Below, piece after piece: positions 12,377 to 27,300 of a stretch of DNA of 64,000 nucleotides; the stretch's first letter is position 1; each line of letters begins with the position of its first letter. The translations under genes and the position numbers were made by a program. A model generated the notes under the pieces. It did not search any database and had not been told where the DNA came from. It was given only the letters and a program-made list of their open reading frames with translations. This stretch comes from Pelecanus crispus (taxonomy: Eukaryota; Chordata; Aves; Pelecaniformes; Pelecanidae), in NCBI RefSeq assembly GCF_030463565.1, contig NC_134649.1:38093044-38157043 (forward strand). Reading direction: 5' to 3'.

Positions 12377-15300
12377 CTGAAAAAAAAGAGATAAAAGCAG
12401 CACCATGCCTGGGTGAAAAGTCATGACAGCCATACAGCAAAAGGAAGGAAAGCAGATGATTGATTAAACAAGCTTGCAGTTTTACTGATTTCAGGCATCT
12501 CCCAAGGAGCTTAGAACTTACCAATGTCACATTAACTGTGTGCCACAGAGGAGACGCACTCTTAGCAGTGGGAACAGTTCGATTTTCTGCCTTAGAAAGA
12601 TTTGGTGCTGCACATTTAGCTTGGTTAGCAAAACTGCACCAGTGATAAAGTTGCTGCCAAACTCAATAAACACTGCAGCAAAGCAGAGAGGGGGAAAAAA
12701 AAAAAACACCCCTCTGTACATCCCCTCCCCCCCCACCTTTTTTTTTTGCCCCTCTCAAAAGTACAATTTTACAGTACATTTTGCTACTTCGGCTTTTTTG
12801 GATTTCATGAAAATGAACTTTATATAGAGATATTGGTGCCCCAAAAAGCCCATCCCTGCCTCCCTCCCAGAAAAACTATTATACTGGGATAAGTTTTCAA
12901 AGCCAACTTCCCCTTCAGATTTCTGTTAACACTTCTTGGAGGATCAAACCACTAAGAAAAATAGCTACGTAAGTACCATTTTCTAGAGAAATTCTCCAAG
13001 TTTAGGATTCCTGTTTTGCTGACAAATACTATGTTTCTTGAAATATATCATCATAGAGAGAAGACCTTAATTATAGAAATGCAGTCATGTACCCAACAGT
13101 GCTTCAGGGGAACTGGTTCACCCCTGTCTCAAATCACTTTTAATCTCTGCCTCTGTTATAGCATCAGCATATAAACTTGGCACTGCCTTTAATGTCTGCT
13201 TTTAAGGTCAGAAACTGCAGGTTAAGCCCAAGTTGTAATGGCAGAACAATGGAGAAAGTCCAAGCATAATACCTTGAAGCTCAATGGCAGGGCTCACACA
13301 GCATTTGCCAGCTCTTTTAATACTAGCTCTCAGAGTTGACAGAAACAGCTGGAACATGGGTATTTCCTTCAAAGGTTTTAACCCTGAGGAACATCCCAGT
13401 AAGTCTACCTGGAACCGGATGAAGGCACAACTAACGACTTGCTCATCTCCAGCTCTCTATAGACATTGCTGTGGGCAGCCTTGTTCTTGCTAAGTCTGTT
13501 CTAAGGCCATACCACATCACATCCCCCATGCCCATCTCAGGCCACACATGCCCAGGACGAGGTCCAGCATTTAGTGCTCAGGCACCATGTGGAACATCCT
13601 GCCTTTGTATAAGCCAGGCTGCCCTGGGCCAAACATCCCTAGATTTTTGATGACTGGCGCCGCACCCTAACTTCAGCAATTTTAAGTATTTTAAACCTGG
13701 TAGCATCCAAATCAGACCTTGACCAGTCTGCAAAGAATGATGCCCTTGTTTTAGGACTACTGTCTGCAAATGACAGTGGTACTCCTCCAGGGCAAAGATG
13801 CTACTTTTCCCTAAAGCCTATTCACAGAAAGGGTGACAACTCTACTACAAGCTACAAACAGCTCTCAAACAGCTATTTTAAGTGTCCTGCCCTTCACAGT
13901 ATAAGCTTCATAGCATATAACTTATCATATAACTAGTTTTTTGAAAACCTGAGAATTTATTCTCTCCCCCTCACCACTCCCCCCCCCCACCCCCCAAAAA
14001 AAACCCCAACAAACCACCAAACCCACATTGCTGGAACGAACGATACTTGTGAAGCATCAGTTTGCTTAAAGTCTTCTCTTGTTCATATGGGTCTGATATA
14101 ACGTTAGTTATACAATCATACAGTTTTTCCCAGGACCTACCTCATTCAGGGCACAGGGTAAATCCAGGCCATGCTTTTTAACTTTTGCAGATATGCAAAG
14201 CACACAGTAAGCAAGGCCGAGTATCACAGACAAAGATGGTTTCATCATGAAGGCAGGTGGTGCCACTCTAGAGAACGGATTCTATGCTTGCTTATGCCAG
14301 AATTCCCATGTATCGTCATTCTCTTAAAAATGAAACTTTCCACAGGTAATCACTGACTATACACCTCAGACTGTCCAAACATAAACCCCAAAGCTTAACA
14401 GAAGTGCTAAGCACTCACAATTGCAAACAAAATTGGCAGATACTATGATCTGAACACAAGCATGTCCCAAAAGAGTTCCTAGTTTCCTTAAATTTGGCAA
14501 CCAAAATTAGTAAACTCAGTGGACTTAACTCCTTTGTGCCTCAGCTTCCCAATCTAAATAGGGATTAAAGTCACGTCTACACTTCCTATAGGTCTTTTGG
14601 AAGTAAATTAACTGTTTGCCAAGTGCTCAAGACCACAGTGATGCATGCCAAAGAAAAGTCCAGGAGGAAATTAATCATTCTGAATGCAGAGCAGTATTTG
14701 AATGGCATCATGAGGCCACACAGAGAATAATGAGAATTAAAACAAAATATAGACTACCTGCTCACTAGTTAAGCCCTGTCCATCCTGTGCAATGAATGAG
14801 GTAAGGGTTGTTTAAAATAAAGAATCATGCACTTAAACACTGGATCATAATACACACACACAGGAAGGAGAGAACGTGTAACTTTTGAGTGTCTGACTTC
14901 ACAACTTTACTGTTTTATAATTGTACCACAGTTAAGAAAACAACACCTACCAAGGACTTGGCAGAATTTTAAAGCTATTTTTATGCACTACACCTCGTAA
15001 CTCTTTACAACTTTAAAACCAATTTCACCACAGGTGTGATAGCTGTTTCTCAAGACACAGCTATTCAAAGGCATTGAAGCCTAGCAGTTGAAAAAGGAGA
15101 TCCACTTTTGGGACATGCAACCTCAACTTCTCTGTTCACTGGAAGGAATCCCTAAAGAATCAGGCTCCTTAGAACCGACATTAATGCAGGAGTTCCTCAG
15201 CTCTAGATACTAATACAGTGTACTCCAAAAGACTTAAAGAAAAGTTCGAGCACATTTTATGTTATCATTATGTTCTTCAGCAGGTACCTCAATTAATTCA

Positions 15301-18300
15301 GAAACACCTAGTGGATTCTCAGACTCTGGGGCTTCTGGTCCACCGGGCTTTGCTGCAACAGCAACAATAGGACACCCACAGAACCTGAAAGAGAGAAAGA
15401 CTCCCACCATTAGACCACAGATCTCCTAAAAATGTCAATGTAAAGTAGTTGCAGGCTCATCTGACAACGAAGGCAAGAAAACTCCCTCAAATTCCGATTT
15501 ATCTGCTCTTCCCCCATAGTGAATAACTGACAATTTTTTCTTGAATTACTAGCATCTGCTCTACTGGACTTCACTATGAAATCTTCAATCCTGTTCAGTA
15601 TTGGCTACTGATTCAATTCTATGGCAGTCAAAAGTAAGACTTCAGGTTTATTTCAGAAGCAACGGTCTGTTATCCAGTCTTATTGCAGTGGCTTTGCGTT
15701 CAAGCCATTTTATCCAGAGACTAGCACTGTTTTCAACTTTCATTAAAGCAATTATAATCCTAGCTGTAGGAGTCATACCCTTCAAAACAGGAGCCAAATG
15801 CAAGATGGCACATGATGTCTACCTGAGTCTGCAGGCAGACTGCAAGATCTGCAAACGACAGAAAGATCTAAATCTACTGAAATCAAAGTTCATGAAACCC
15901 ACAATCTCAAACATGCAAAGGTTCAGAGAAGAGCAGTACTTCCACAGTTGACCTCAGTTTAGCTTTTCTCTTACAATGAATTTTATTCTTCAAGTCCTTA
16001 ATATTCAGCAGCTTTTTTAAAGTCTGCTGACTGAATTTGTAACTTTTGCTCCCTAAAATGAAACCTAGTATTTGAATTGTCTGATAGCTTCTTTTGCCTA
16101 CGTTTTGGAAAGGGAGGTTAGACTATAACTCAAATTATTACTGCATTTTTGCAGAAGTCAGGATCAACCATGTAAAAAAATTTTATATATATATATAAAA
16201 GCAATAGAATAATAATCAGCAATAACACAAGAAAGTGATTGGTTCTCATAGATACTTGATTCTTATGCAACAGATTCAGACCACAGGTAATTATTGTGGT
16301 CATCCTCTTGACACCCACCCCCCATAGATTTTATCTTAAAAAGGGAGTGAACTGGAAGAAAAAGACAGTGCCTTAATACAGAAAAAAATGCTAAGTTTTA
16401 TAGAGGGAGCTCATTTAGTGACCAAACAGTAATCAAGTGTATAAGGTATTTTCTGTGTTTACATGCCATAAGTCTGAGGCATCTAGGGACAAAGAGTAAT
16501 AAAAAAGTGCACTGAAAATTCCTGTGATTAACCATAAAACTTTTGGAAATTTATTTTCCTACAAATAGTTTAGAGCACTGTACTGGAATAAATACAAATT
16601 TATGCTGAACCAGGTACTTTATTTCTTTCCCATATACCAGAACAAACTGGAGTAATCACATACTGCCTTTGGAGGCAATTCCAAACATGATTCAGCCCTA
16701 CTAAAACTCTTACTCCAATTTACTTATATCGATTAATTGCCAGCAGACTTTAGACCCTGCTGGACAAAGATAAAAGCTGGCATGCGCAAAAAATTATGAA
16801 AAAACAGAAGTTCCATTCATAGGGACAGTTTGCTTTTACTTTTGGCATCAATCCATGGAACAAGCAAGTTTCGATTAGGTTAAATTTAAAAGTGTCAAAC
16901 TATTCAGATACATGACAGTTACTTTACTCCACCTATTTTTTTCACCTTCTATGGAATCTCCTGACAACACTACAATAATTTCCCCAGCATCAATAGCAAC
17001 ACCTACTTTATAGGTGCAACAGACTTCACATTTGCTTACTGCTATGGAATTGAGCGTGCACGCGTGCCTCTGTGTGTAGAGAAATAACAGTCAACAAGTA
17101 AACTATTCCTGGAAAAAAAACCTCATTGCCAAGTGTCTGGGGTCAGGGGCAGCTGTCAAATGGTCTCAACATGTACTTTGCTAATAAGAGTAGTTTAGAA
17201 ATACAAAAACATGCATTTTGAAATTCAAAGTCAAGTGGGAAAGAGGCTATCAAGAAACAACACATGCCTAAGATACAACAGGACAAGCACTTTACAATCA
17301 AGCCTAGGTCAGCAGTGCTTTCAAAGCACCATAAAGTACACACTGCACATGCAAAAACTGAATTTTTGTTATGAGAACAATACACAGACACATCCAATAA
17401 AAGAGCATTTCTAGGAACCAGAGTTCAAATGGGTAATTAAAACATGACAGGACCATTTCTCTCCAGGTGGAATCACAGCTGTTATGATCCTCATTTTAAA
17501 AGGGGGTAAGGACCTCACAGTTGGACCTCACAGTTAGCATGTCAGCTGTTTCAAAAACTCACTTCCCCTTGAGTTTTGACAAAGTCTGCTAATTTTCAAG
17601 ACATGCTATAAAGACCCATCTGTACTCCAGGATATAAGGAGAAGATTTAATTCAAACAGTGCACATACAAGGTATTTCTGAACACCAGTTTCCTTACAAA
17701 AATTTGTTGTCCTTTTATGAATATGCAACTAGAACAGTCTTTTTCCCAGTCATTCACAAGACAATCTTGGACTAAACCAAGAATGAAGTACCACCTGCAG
17801 CAGCAATTACTGCCATTCAAGAAGAATAAACAAATTTTAAAAGAAGGACAAAATAAAAGTGAGCAGTATATTAAGATAAACTCTCCTTAAAATCATTAAC
17901 TTCTGGGCATACATGAGAAACAGATAGAAAATAACTATTACTTGTAATCCTTCTTAGTTCACATTCTACGTATCAACCTTTCAAAGAACCAAATAAAATC
18001 ATAAGAATGCCATTAGATAGTTATCTCTAAAGTTTTCCTAACTTTATCTTAATGCTACTCCCATTGGGATTACCTGTGAGTTTGATCAAACTCACAGCTA
18101 TAAATTGTTGACCCAAAATGCTTTGAGATATTGCAGGTGTCTCCTTTCTCTATCTCCCCTAAACTGAGAGGCAGCAATCTACAGAGAAAACCAAGCCACC
18201 CTGTATTTATTTGCACTTAAAATCAACAGCTGCTAGAGAATTGAAAGTTGTGGGATTCTATCTAAGTTCACAATACAGAATTTCACTTTCTTGGGACCTC

Positions 18301-21300
18301 TATACCATTCCCAGCAAAATGAATGGACCCAAGAACAACAGAGGAACTGGAAAGACACAAAGATCTTCGTAGGCACTATTGTAGCAGTTGCATAGTTGAA
18401 AGAGGACATTGCCCTACCATCACAAATAAGCTAAACAGGAACCACCATATCCAACCAAGCTTTGCTTTTTTGGGTCCCAGTAAAATTCTGTCCTCTGTAT
18501 GCTGAATCCTATTCCTTTGATTCTTCAAATCAAAATGTGACCTAATAGCTATAAACATGGGAGTCAACGTCCCCTTATGACCCTGGGCAAAGCAAGCTGG
18601 GCTTCAGTTTGTGTAACCACTAAATAAATACTGTGTCTGTATTGTATCTTCCCACTTCATAACAGCCACATTTCCACTCATGAATCTCACTGCACTTCAC
18701 TGATCATGTACCTCAATTAATTTACCTAAACAGGACTGACAAACATCATCCCAGCCAGAGCCACATTACATTATGTAAGCTTCCATCATTCTGCTCTCCC
18801 TAGTTAGGGCAATCACATTTTCCACCGTTGGTTACAGAAAAGCCCTAACACCTTCTTTTCTCTGGAGAGAGACAGACTTGCAGATTATAACAAAAGCTGC
18901 AAGCCCATAAACTAAGAAAAAAAACCCCACAAAACAAAACACACAAACCACCCAAACACCACCCCCCCTCCAAAAAAAAAAACCCCACCAACCTAAAACC
19001 CAGTTCTTCACCTGAATATTCTGGCTCTGTTTTATCCAATCTGAACTCCAAGCAGCCCTTTAAACTGAAAAGCTTCATTATAGGAAAACATTTCTCTACA
19101 CATGATACCTGCAGATGCAAATTCAGGACTGCATTTGCATTTCTGGTAATCTCTCCACTCATTTCTCATCTTTGCTAGACATCTCAGTGTGTTTAGAAGC
19201 ATGTTGGAAGGGAAATGTGGGTGAAGTATTTTTGTTAAACATTTTGTTACAAGGTAGCTGTTAATATTACTGTTAACTTACTTAGTATTTTCCAAGGTCT
19301 TCTGCATTTTCTTAGTCATCTTCTCAATGGCGCTTTGTCTCTTCCCCTCTGGAAGGAGATCTATTTTGTTCAGAACTACCACCATCTTCTGGCAGGCAAT
19401 CTGCCCAATTACCAAGCACTCTGCTGACTGCGTCTGCATCCCTTTTGTCACATCTATTACAAGCATCATCAAATCAATAATCTGGGCACCTGGAAGAGAA
19501 TTCACAGTCAGTATTGCAGCAGCATAAAGAGATTAAGGATCATTTTCTCTAATAGTTTCCATAAAAACTGTCAGTATATGGCCAAAGGCCCAGAAATATG
19601 AACAAAACACAAGTCAAAGTAAGCATCGGATGCATGGCTGCCTTTGAAAACAACACTTCAGGAACTGAAGCTATTATATGCACCATTGTATCATAAATAA
19701 AATGGAAGTATGTGATAGCTTACATGTTCCTCCATATTAACAGTTCAAGTTTAAGGATGTTATCACTGCATTTAAAAAAAAAAAAATTAAATTACCCTTG
19801 TAGCAACAGAAGCATGCCATTTGCCTCAATTAAAACAGATAATGTAAGAATCTAAGCAAGAACATGGTACAGCCAAAGTAACACACAACACTGCAGACAG
19901 TTGCACACTCAAGAGCAATAAGAAAGAGAGCCAACTACTTCCTGCATAACTATACCTGATATCCTCAGTCCCCACCTGCTTCCCACCATTTCTTCTTTCA
20001 GAGTCCAAAATTTGATAAAAGTTAAAACAAGATGATGACCACCACCAGAGGCAGGTTTACCCCAAGCCTAAACAAATTCCTACCATCCCTTAATGTGAGG
20101 AAGAAGTGATTTAAACCCTACAATACATTGTCATTCACTCCCAAGTCAGATCTACATAACTTCAATACGTACATCATACACAGCCACAAACAGATCCGAT
20201 TCTTAGATCTCTTCAAGAAGAAGTTCCTAAATTTTAGGCTGAAGTTACCTATTATGCTTATGGGTTATTTTTATTTTATTTTTCAAAGCATTGTTGTCAT
20301 GAATCCTTAATCATCTGATTGAAGCAACCTGAATTTAATGGGTTTAAATTAGTTTTCAAGGAAGCTTTTGATGAATATTGGGCCTTCCACTAATTACATT
20401 CAGAATTTTCCTGTTTCATTCCAGGTAACTGAAATACTCTGAATAAAAAAAGTAAAGTGCAACAAACTTTAACGTTGAGAAAGTTTAAACATAAACTAAA
20501 ACAAAAGCTAAAGCTGAACTACCAGAAAGTCATACATCAAAAAACACATTCTGAAACATGATAGAAGCTAGAAATCATGCAAAAAGTTACAGCATTCTGA
20601 ATTTAAGTACTTTTAATATTTGCCTTAAGCTTTTGATCAGAAGCACAAGAAATTGATACAACTGTTCCTTGTTCCTTCACCCTCTCCAACCTTCCCCCCC
20701 CCCATGCTTTTTTTTTTTTTTTCCTTCTTTTTTTTATGCTTTGACAATGGCTGTGACAACAGCTACCCTTGTTCGTAATTCCCATGAACTCAGGATAGGA
20801 AATCATTCTGAGGTTGAAGTGCATGGGTGAATGAGTGGGTGGGAGCTACAACAAGAAAAAAAAATGATGGTTACAAATGACTATTTTCAACCTACCAAAG
20901 CTTTCATCCTGTAATAATGAATGCTAAACCCTTCAGAGCACTAGCCAGATAATTATATTTACAATGCTCCTGCAGAATTTACCAATCATTTCAAATCTCT
21001 CTCCATGACAAATTGAAGACAGACTTTATATCTTCAAAAGTATTTTTCATTTTTATTGTTTCAAGAATTGTATTAATTTAGAATTTGCTTAAATTATAAC
21101 ACAAATATCACCACGGCTCAGACTTTATACACCATACAAAAGTGCAGCAAGGGGAATGAACAGCATAAAAATAGTTCAAGTGGGACAAAATGCTGAACAA
21201 TCAGAATGCATGCACTTTTGTGAGTACATACAGCAGGTTTGGTTTTTTTTTTTTAATTTAATACAATGCCCATATGCCACACAGTAATTCTTACTACACA

Positions 21301-24300
21301 GGTGACATCCTTAAAATGAATGGGAATTAATAATTAAAACCAAACCATCAAGTCAAATTGATTATATAAAATTTGATTATATTAAAAAATGGTTATATAA
21401 AAATTGATTATATAAGAAGTGCATCTAGTAAAATAACAATACCACAGCTTAAATTTTAGCTAATTGTGTTATGACTACTAGAGCATGGCAATCCTTATGC
21501 TCCAGAATTAAGCCAAAGTAACCAGATCCAAATCTGGCCTTGGAAGGGTGGCTGATAAGATGCATTATAGAGGGAAGAGATACCATACCATATAACAGGA
21601 GACAAAATCTGCACTGAAACTGTTACACACAGTTTCAGTACAAGGGACACTTTATCTTACAATACTAAGTCAACTGCTTTGAATACATTTGTTATTAAGC
21701 AAATACTTGTAATTGCTGTATTTATGAATCTATTGGCAACACTTTAAAAGAGCCATAAAAATCATCAGCCCAGTTGCTAGAAGGTCAAGAATGTCTACTG
21801 CGGGGCGTTTCATAGCAAAAAGAAGATGAACAAAAGAAAAATAACTGTACGGTCCATGGAAAGACTCCAGAAACCCCAGAAAACGTATCACGATAACTCC
21901 AGGTGAAAATATACTACAGTCAAGGAAACGGCAGCATAGTCAAGTTAACAAATACGTGCCTCAGTACAACTATTGTGCCTCCTCTAAATCCGTAACATGC
22001 TAACTGGCCACAGTTCGTAAGAGATGTTGCAAGATGGAACAGAAAGCACAGCAGGGGGAGAGCTGGCACCCAAGCAGGGTGGGAAGCTGCTGCACTTCAG
22101 AGTCATGGAACCAAGGGAAAGATCAGGACAGCACTGACAGAAACACTGTAACTGCATTCTCCCCAAGGGATGAGGATGTTTTGTACATGTTTACTCACAC
22201 ATAACAAGACATGAATGCTCAAGTTTACAGGACCCTTGGGCAACAACACAAAAAAGAAAAAAACAAACCCCGCTGGGATTCAGTTGTTCAACTTTCCTCT
22301 GAGCTGTTTAATAAGCCATCTTTGATGATTCACCTTCTTCCCAATCCCTCAAATTTTCTTCTAGCCAGTTTTACATTTTACAACCCGTTTCCTTAGTTGC
22401 CCTTCTTCATGCATAATAGTGCATTAAATACTAAAATGAAGCAATCTGAAGAAATCAAAACAAGCGCACAGGGATTCACAAATGTAACATTTCCAATCAG
22501 GAAAGTTCGCAGGTCACTTGTAACAAGGTGACAAAACTATAAACCCCTCCAAAGAAGATGGAACATCTCATTTTTTCCTAGTAGCATGTAAATAGTAATA
22601 GCACACTTACTATTGTCTAACTTCATATTTGCAATTTAAATAATCTCTATGAGACTATTAATCAATCAACTCACTACCACGTTGAATGTTCCTGAGAAAA
22701 GGAACAACGTTCCTAAAGAATTTTTTTACCACAGAACAAGATTTAACTGGGGAAGGTGAAGTGAGGATGGATTATATAAGAGTATTCTCACATATGTATT
22801 CTCACTTAGAACAACCTTTTGAGGCATAAAAATATTACGACCATAACCAAGCAGAGACTCCAAAACCAACAAGAATAAAAGGCGGTGACACTATCACTTA
22901 ATAAACCTGCACTATCTGACCACAGAACACCTGCCATGGGCTCTTTTGGGAAACGGAACAAAAAGGAACTAAAACACTTTGCTTTCGCTCAAAAGAAGGA
23001 GATAGAATATGGTCCTATGCAGTTAAGAGTGATATGGAAAAGATGAGTGTTCCTCAAGCCCTCAAAAAGCAAGCAAATGGCTTGAAATTAATCTGAACGA
23101 AGCAGACACACATGCAAAGGACAGGCCTGCATAAGGAAACACAGCAGTCAAGAAAAATATTTTATCTGCATTAAAGCAGGTCATATAGAATTGATGATAA
23201 CTTTAAATTAATATATCCAAACGATTTCCCCTACAGAAAAAACAGGGGTGTAACCTTTCATTTGCTGTTTCATCTATGAATGAGGTGTCCAAGGACATTC
23301 AGAAAGATAAAGAGTCCTCCTGAAGTGCGATTCACACTTTGCTTGAAAATGAAAAATGAACTATTGGAGTATCCTTCACGTGATGACATACAGCTCAGAT
23401 GTAGCCCTGTAAAAAGCAAATTAAACAAAACTAGTTGTCATCAAAAAACACAAGGGGGTGGGGAAAGATGGGAATTATACTGCAAGATAAGCAGCTAAAT
23501 CACAGCACAAAAACAAAGTCTGAGTGAAGAAAAACAAACAAGAAAGATAACACATGAACAGAAAGAATCTGGATGACAGCCAGATATGGGAAAAATGCAA
23601 CAAGACCAGCACCACAGCATCACAGAGAAAAGACTGCCAGTAGCACTTGATTGTACCACAAAAGCAACAAGAAACACAGAACTCACAGGTATTAACAAAA
23701 ATACCTTCACAAAGAAGAGAAAGAAAAAGTCTAGCCCCTGCTTTGCACAATCACATTCAACCCACTCCTGCTTCTGAATTTTGGGGAGTATCTGATTATG
23801 AACAGTCATCAGGAAGTAACTTACTACTCTCTACTCATTGGACTAGTTGAATCAGAGATGTCATAGATTATGACAAGTTTCAAAAATGCAGAAGGCAGCA
23901 ACTTAGTTTCCCTAAACAGGCCATTGGCTCTGTTTCTCCAAGAGAAGAGCAAAACGATACCACTTGCAGTATACCACTCGCAGCCAGCTCTCGCTCTTGA
24001 TCCTGAAAGAACTCACCAGCTGCTGTCTGAGGACACCCAAAAAGACAGATGACCCAGAAGAATAGTATGCATTAAAAAAAGTATGCATTAATAAACTTTG
24101 AATCTTTAGGAGCAAATTCATTGCATTCTCTCCATTTATGTTATTTAGTATATTGTATCTCCAAGAAAGACCTACCCCAGCGATCTAGGCAACAAGGCTG
24201 CAGACCTTCATCCCCTGTGTTAGATTCACTCCTCATAAATGTGTTTAGTGTCACACTCACCTTTGATTTCCACACAGTTTATATAAATAAAGCACACTTT

Positions 24301-27300
24301 ATTTTACTCACTGAAGCTAAAGTAGACACTTAAGTCCAAACTCTGCAATGTTCACATGCTACTGTCTCACATCCTTATGTAAAAGTATACAATTAGTAAA
24401 ACCAGATCTGTTAGACCAGCATTCACAGGGAAACACCATGTGAGTACCCAGCCTACAGGCTGTATTTTTAAAAACTCTAAAGCACTGTAATTGTCATGTT
24501 TATTTTGGAACAGAACATTACATCTTAAATAACAAATCTCCTTCAACCTTAATCAAAGTTGCTGCAATCCTGTCTGCACATGAACTCAAAACCCCTTCTG
24601 TTTGTGCAGCCTGTTGCACACTTGCAAATTACATACCCAAACTCCCAGATTGAGCTGTGTGTAGATGGAGCCATACAACGAAGTGCAATGTTTACAGTGA
24701 GTTAGAGGGAATCATTAGGGTGGGGGGGGGGTGTGAAGAAAGGAAAAAACCCAACCACAACACATTTCAGCCTCTCATATTACTTTATCCATTCAAAAAG
24801 CTTATTACTCTGTTAATATATATATATATGCATTGTGCCCACTTTCAGAACGGTTAGGTTATAAATTCCAGGCACTAAACTAGCTAGCAATTTCAGCATT
24901 ACTGAAAAGGAGAAGCAAAAGGCATTTTCAATAAATAGGCAGAATCCCAATTGTTTTCTGTTCAACAAAAGTAGATTAAGAATATTAGAGCATTTACAAC
25001 TGCTACTATTTTGGCAAGCGTAAATTTAGTATTGCATTAGATTCCCCATAATCCATCAATATAAAGCTAACTTGGCTCCAAACAATAACACCTGGGCTAG
25101 TGGAGGGAAGAGGGGTTGAGTCCCTGTGTGAATGAGTGGGAGGTTTTGCATGCCACTCCAGCACGGAACACAAGCACAGATTCCGATTCATGGCTTCTTT
25201 AAGCTACTGTGTCCTGTCCTGTCTGCGGTAATCTTTTTAGCTGACTTTGCACAAACAGTACAACTCCTGTTCACAGGCACCAAAAGGAAGCAGAAAATAG
25301 AATTTGAAATGTAAAAATAAAATAATTGTGGGCCATGGGCTATAATTTGATTTCATGCTTTACAAGGAAATGAAACAGGACTTCCTTAAACATTTTTTTT
25401 TTTATTTAAAAAAAAAAAAAAAGCTTTTTACCATGTTAGGATTTCCTCTAGAGCAGAAGAGAAAATAGGATTGTAGAAAATGTACCGTTCTCAAGTATCA
25501 TTGCTACTCAGGGGCAAGGCTCTGTTTTAATGTGCACTTCCCATTCTGGGGAAGAGGAAATTCTTCAATTAATAAACCGGGTGGACTGAGGCGAGTTTTT
25601 AAGGTTTAATCAATTTCATCTGCACATAGGATAAAAAGACTGACTATTCTACCATTTTTTCTTCCCCTATTCCCCTTTCAAAAAAATAATAAAATCAATC
25701 TTCTATTTTAAATTCTTTGAGGTTAGTATCTCCTGTCTCAGGAAATATTGTCTATATCATGCAGAGAGTATGAAACTTCCCCCTTCCCAGCCCCCACCCC
25801 CTTTTTTGTTAAGAATCTTTATTCAGAAACAACTAAATTATTCTCTGCTTTCATATACAGTAACACCTTAGGAGATGCTACAAGTCACACAGGATTTTGC
25901 TAGGTACCTTAGGGGAGGCATTGTGATGAATAAGGAAGATGTTTTACAGGATAGGAAATCTCCCAAAATTTAAACAGAAAGAGGAGGTGTGAGGGGGGAG
26001 AGAGACGTGCACACAACTGGAGCGCATGAATTACACATGAAGTAGCCCTCTGTAAAGCAATGCAAATCATGGATCAAAACTGATACCACAACTTTCATTA
26101 GGAAACACTTTGAAAAGAACAGGAACTCGTGGAGTTCAAGCATCCCACCACCATTTCCCAGGCACGTCATTCCTAAAGTTTTCAGCAGCTGTAAGCACAA
26201 AGAGGGAGCCGTGTCTGGATAGCTTAGAATATCTCTGATAGTGAGGGTCAGACTGGCAACCCGCATGACATCTTTCTCAATGCACAGTAAAGCTTAGAAT
26301 TATACGCATTACATTTGATTTTTGAACAATAAAGACATCACTGGTTGCATAAATTCCCTTTAAATGAAAACCAGCCACTAAGGTCTTTCCTAAAGTGAGA
26401 GCTACAAAGAGAAAGCAGGATGACCATAAGGGCATACTTCTAAGAAGTTTGTTTCTTGTATGACAAATAACCTTTTACAGTTATTTATTTGTAATTCTGA
26501 GTTCATCTCAACTACAAATAGCAAGTGATGTAAAGAGATAATTGCTAATCTCTTATTATAAATAGGAGAAAATACAAGGGTTATTTTGTAAAAGACTTCA
26601 CACAAGAATCCACTTGTAATATACTTTATACTTCATCTCCCAGATGAACCAGTGTACAAGACTGTCCTGAAGAGGGTAAAGGCAATGAGGGCCTCTACCC
26701 TCTCCTCTGTCAAGTCATCCAAGGATCTTTCTTGTTTGAATACGTTTCTTGTCAGAAACAAGTCCGTGTTCTTCAGAGGGAGGAAATGCCTATAATGATT
26801 ACAGTACATCAATAAGCTTGATTGGCCATGCTGAAGTAGCACAAACAAAGCTGATAAGGCCTCCAATGAAGGTTACGATAAGAAAGACTGAAGCATATCT
26901 TCCAATAATTTATTATTATATGCTGATCCAGCTATTGCAGTATTGTGCATATGAATAAGCTTATATTAAACAGATGACTTGGGGACGGGGGGGGGGAACC
27001 TGAAAGTGAAAACTCCCTCAAAAAAAAGGCATTGCAACACAGGAAGAAAGAAGGTCATCAAGAGATCCTTTGCAAGACTTTACAGAATGTAAGGAGTCCT
27101 GTGCTGCCTTTAGCCTCTTCGGAGAAGCGTTGTACACTGGGCCATCCATGAAGCCCTAAATGATCTTGGGAAACCTGATCTAGCTTAAAAGTTGCCTACT
27201 TAGAGGTGGCTGGCCCACCTTTAAGGGTTGGAACCAGATGACCTCCAAAGGTCACTTCCAACATGAACTATTTCAAGAGAAGACAGTGCTTATAAGAGGG

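Larger units (their letters stand above)
15385..19281 (-). other. EEFSEC: EEFSEC intron 2
   Basis: This 3.9-kb intron has donor GTAAGT and acceptor CTTTCAG. It contains a (TA)7 run at 16184-16197, a 13-bp direct tandem repeat at 17510-17535, a perfect 24-bp palindrome at 18074-18097 and a C/A-rich stretch near 18960-18990. No gene-like sequence was recognised. Confidence 0.9.

Noticed and set aside
16757..16773. CTG-N8-AGATAA, a TAL1/GATA composite-like motif in EEFSEC intron 2
   Set aside because: One or two such matches are expected by chance in 64 kb, and there is no supporting clustered motif.
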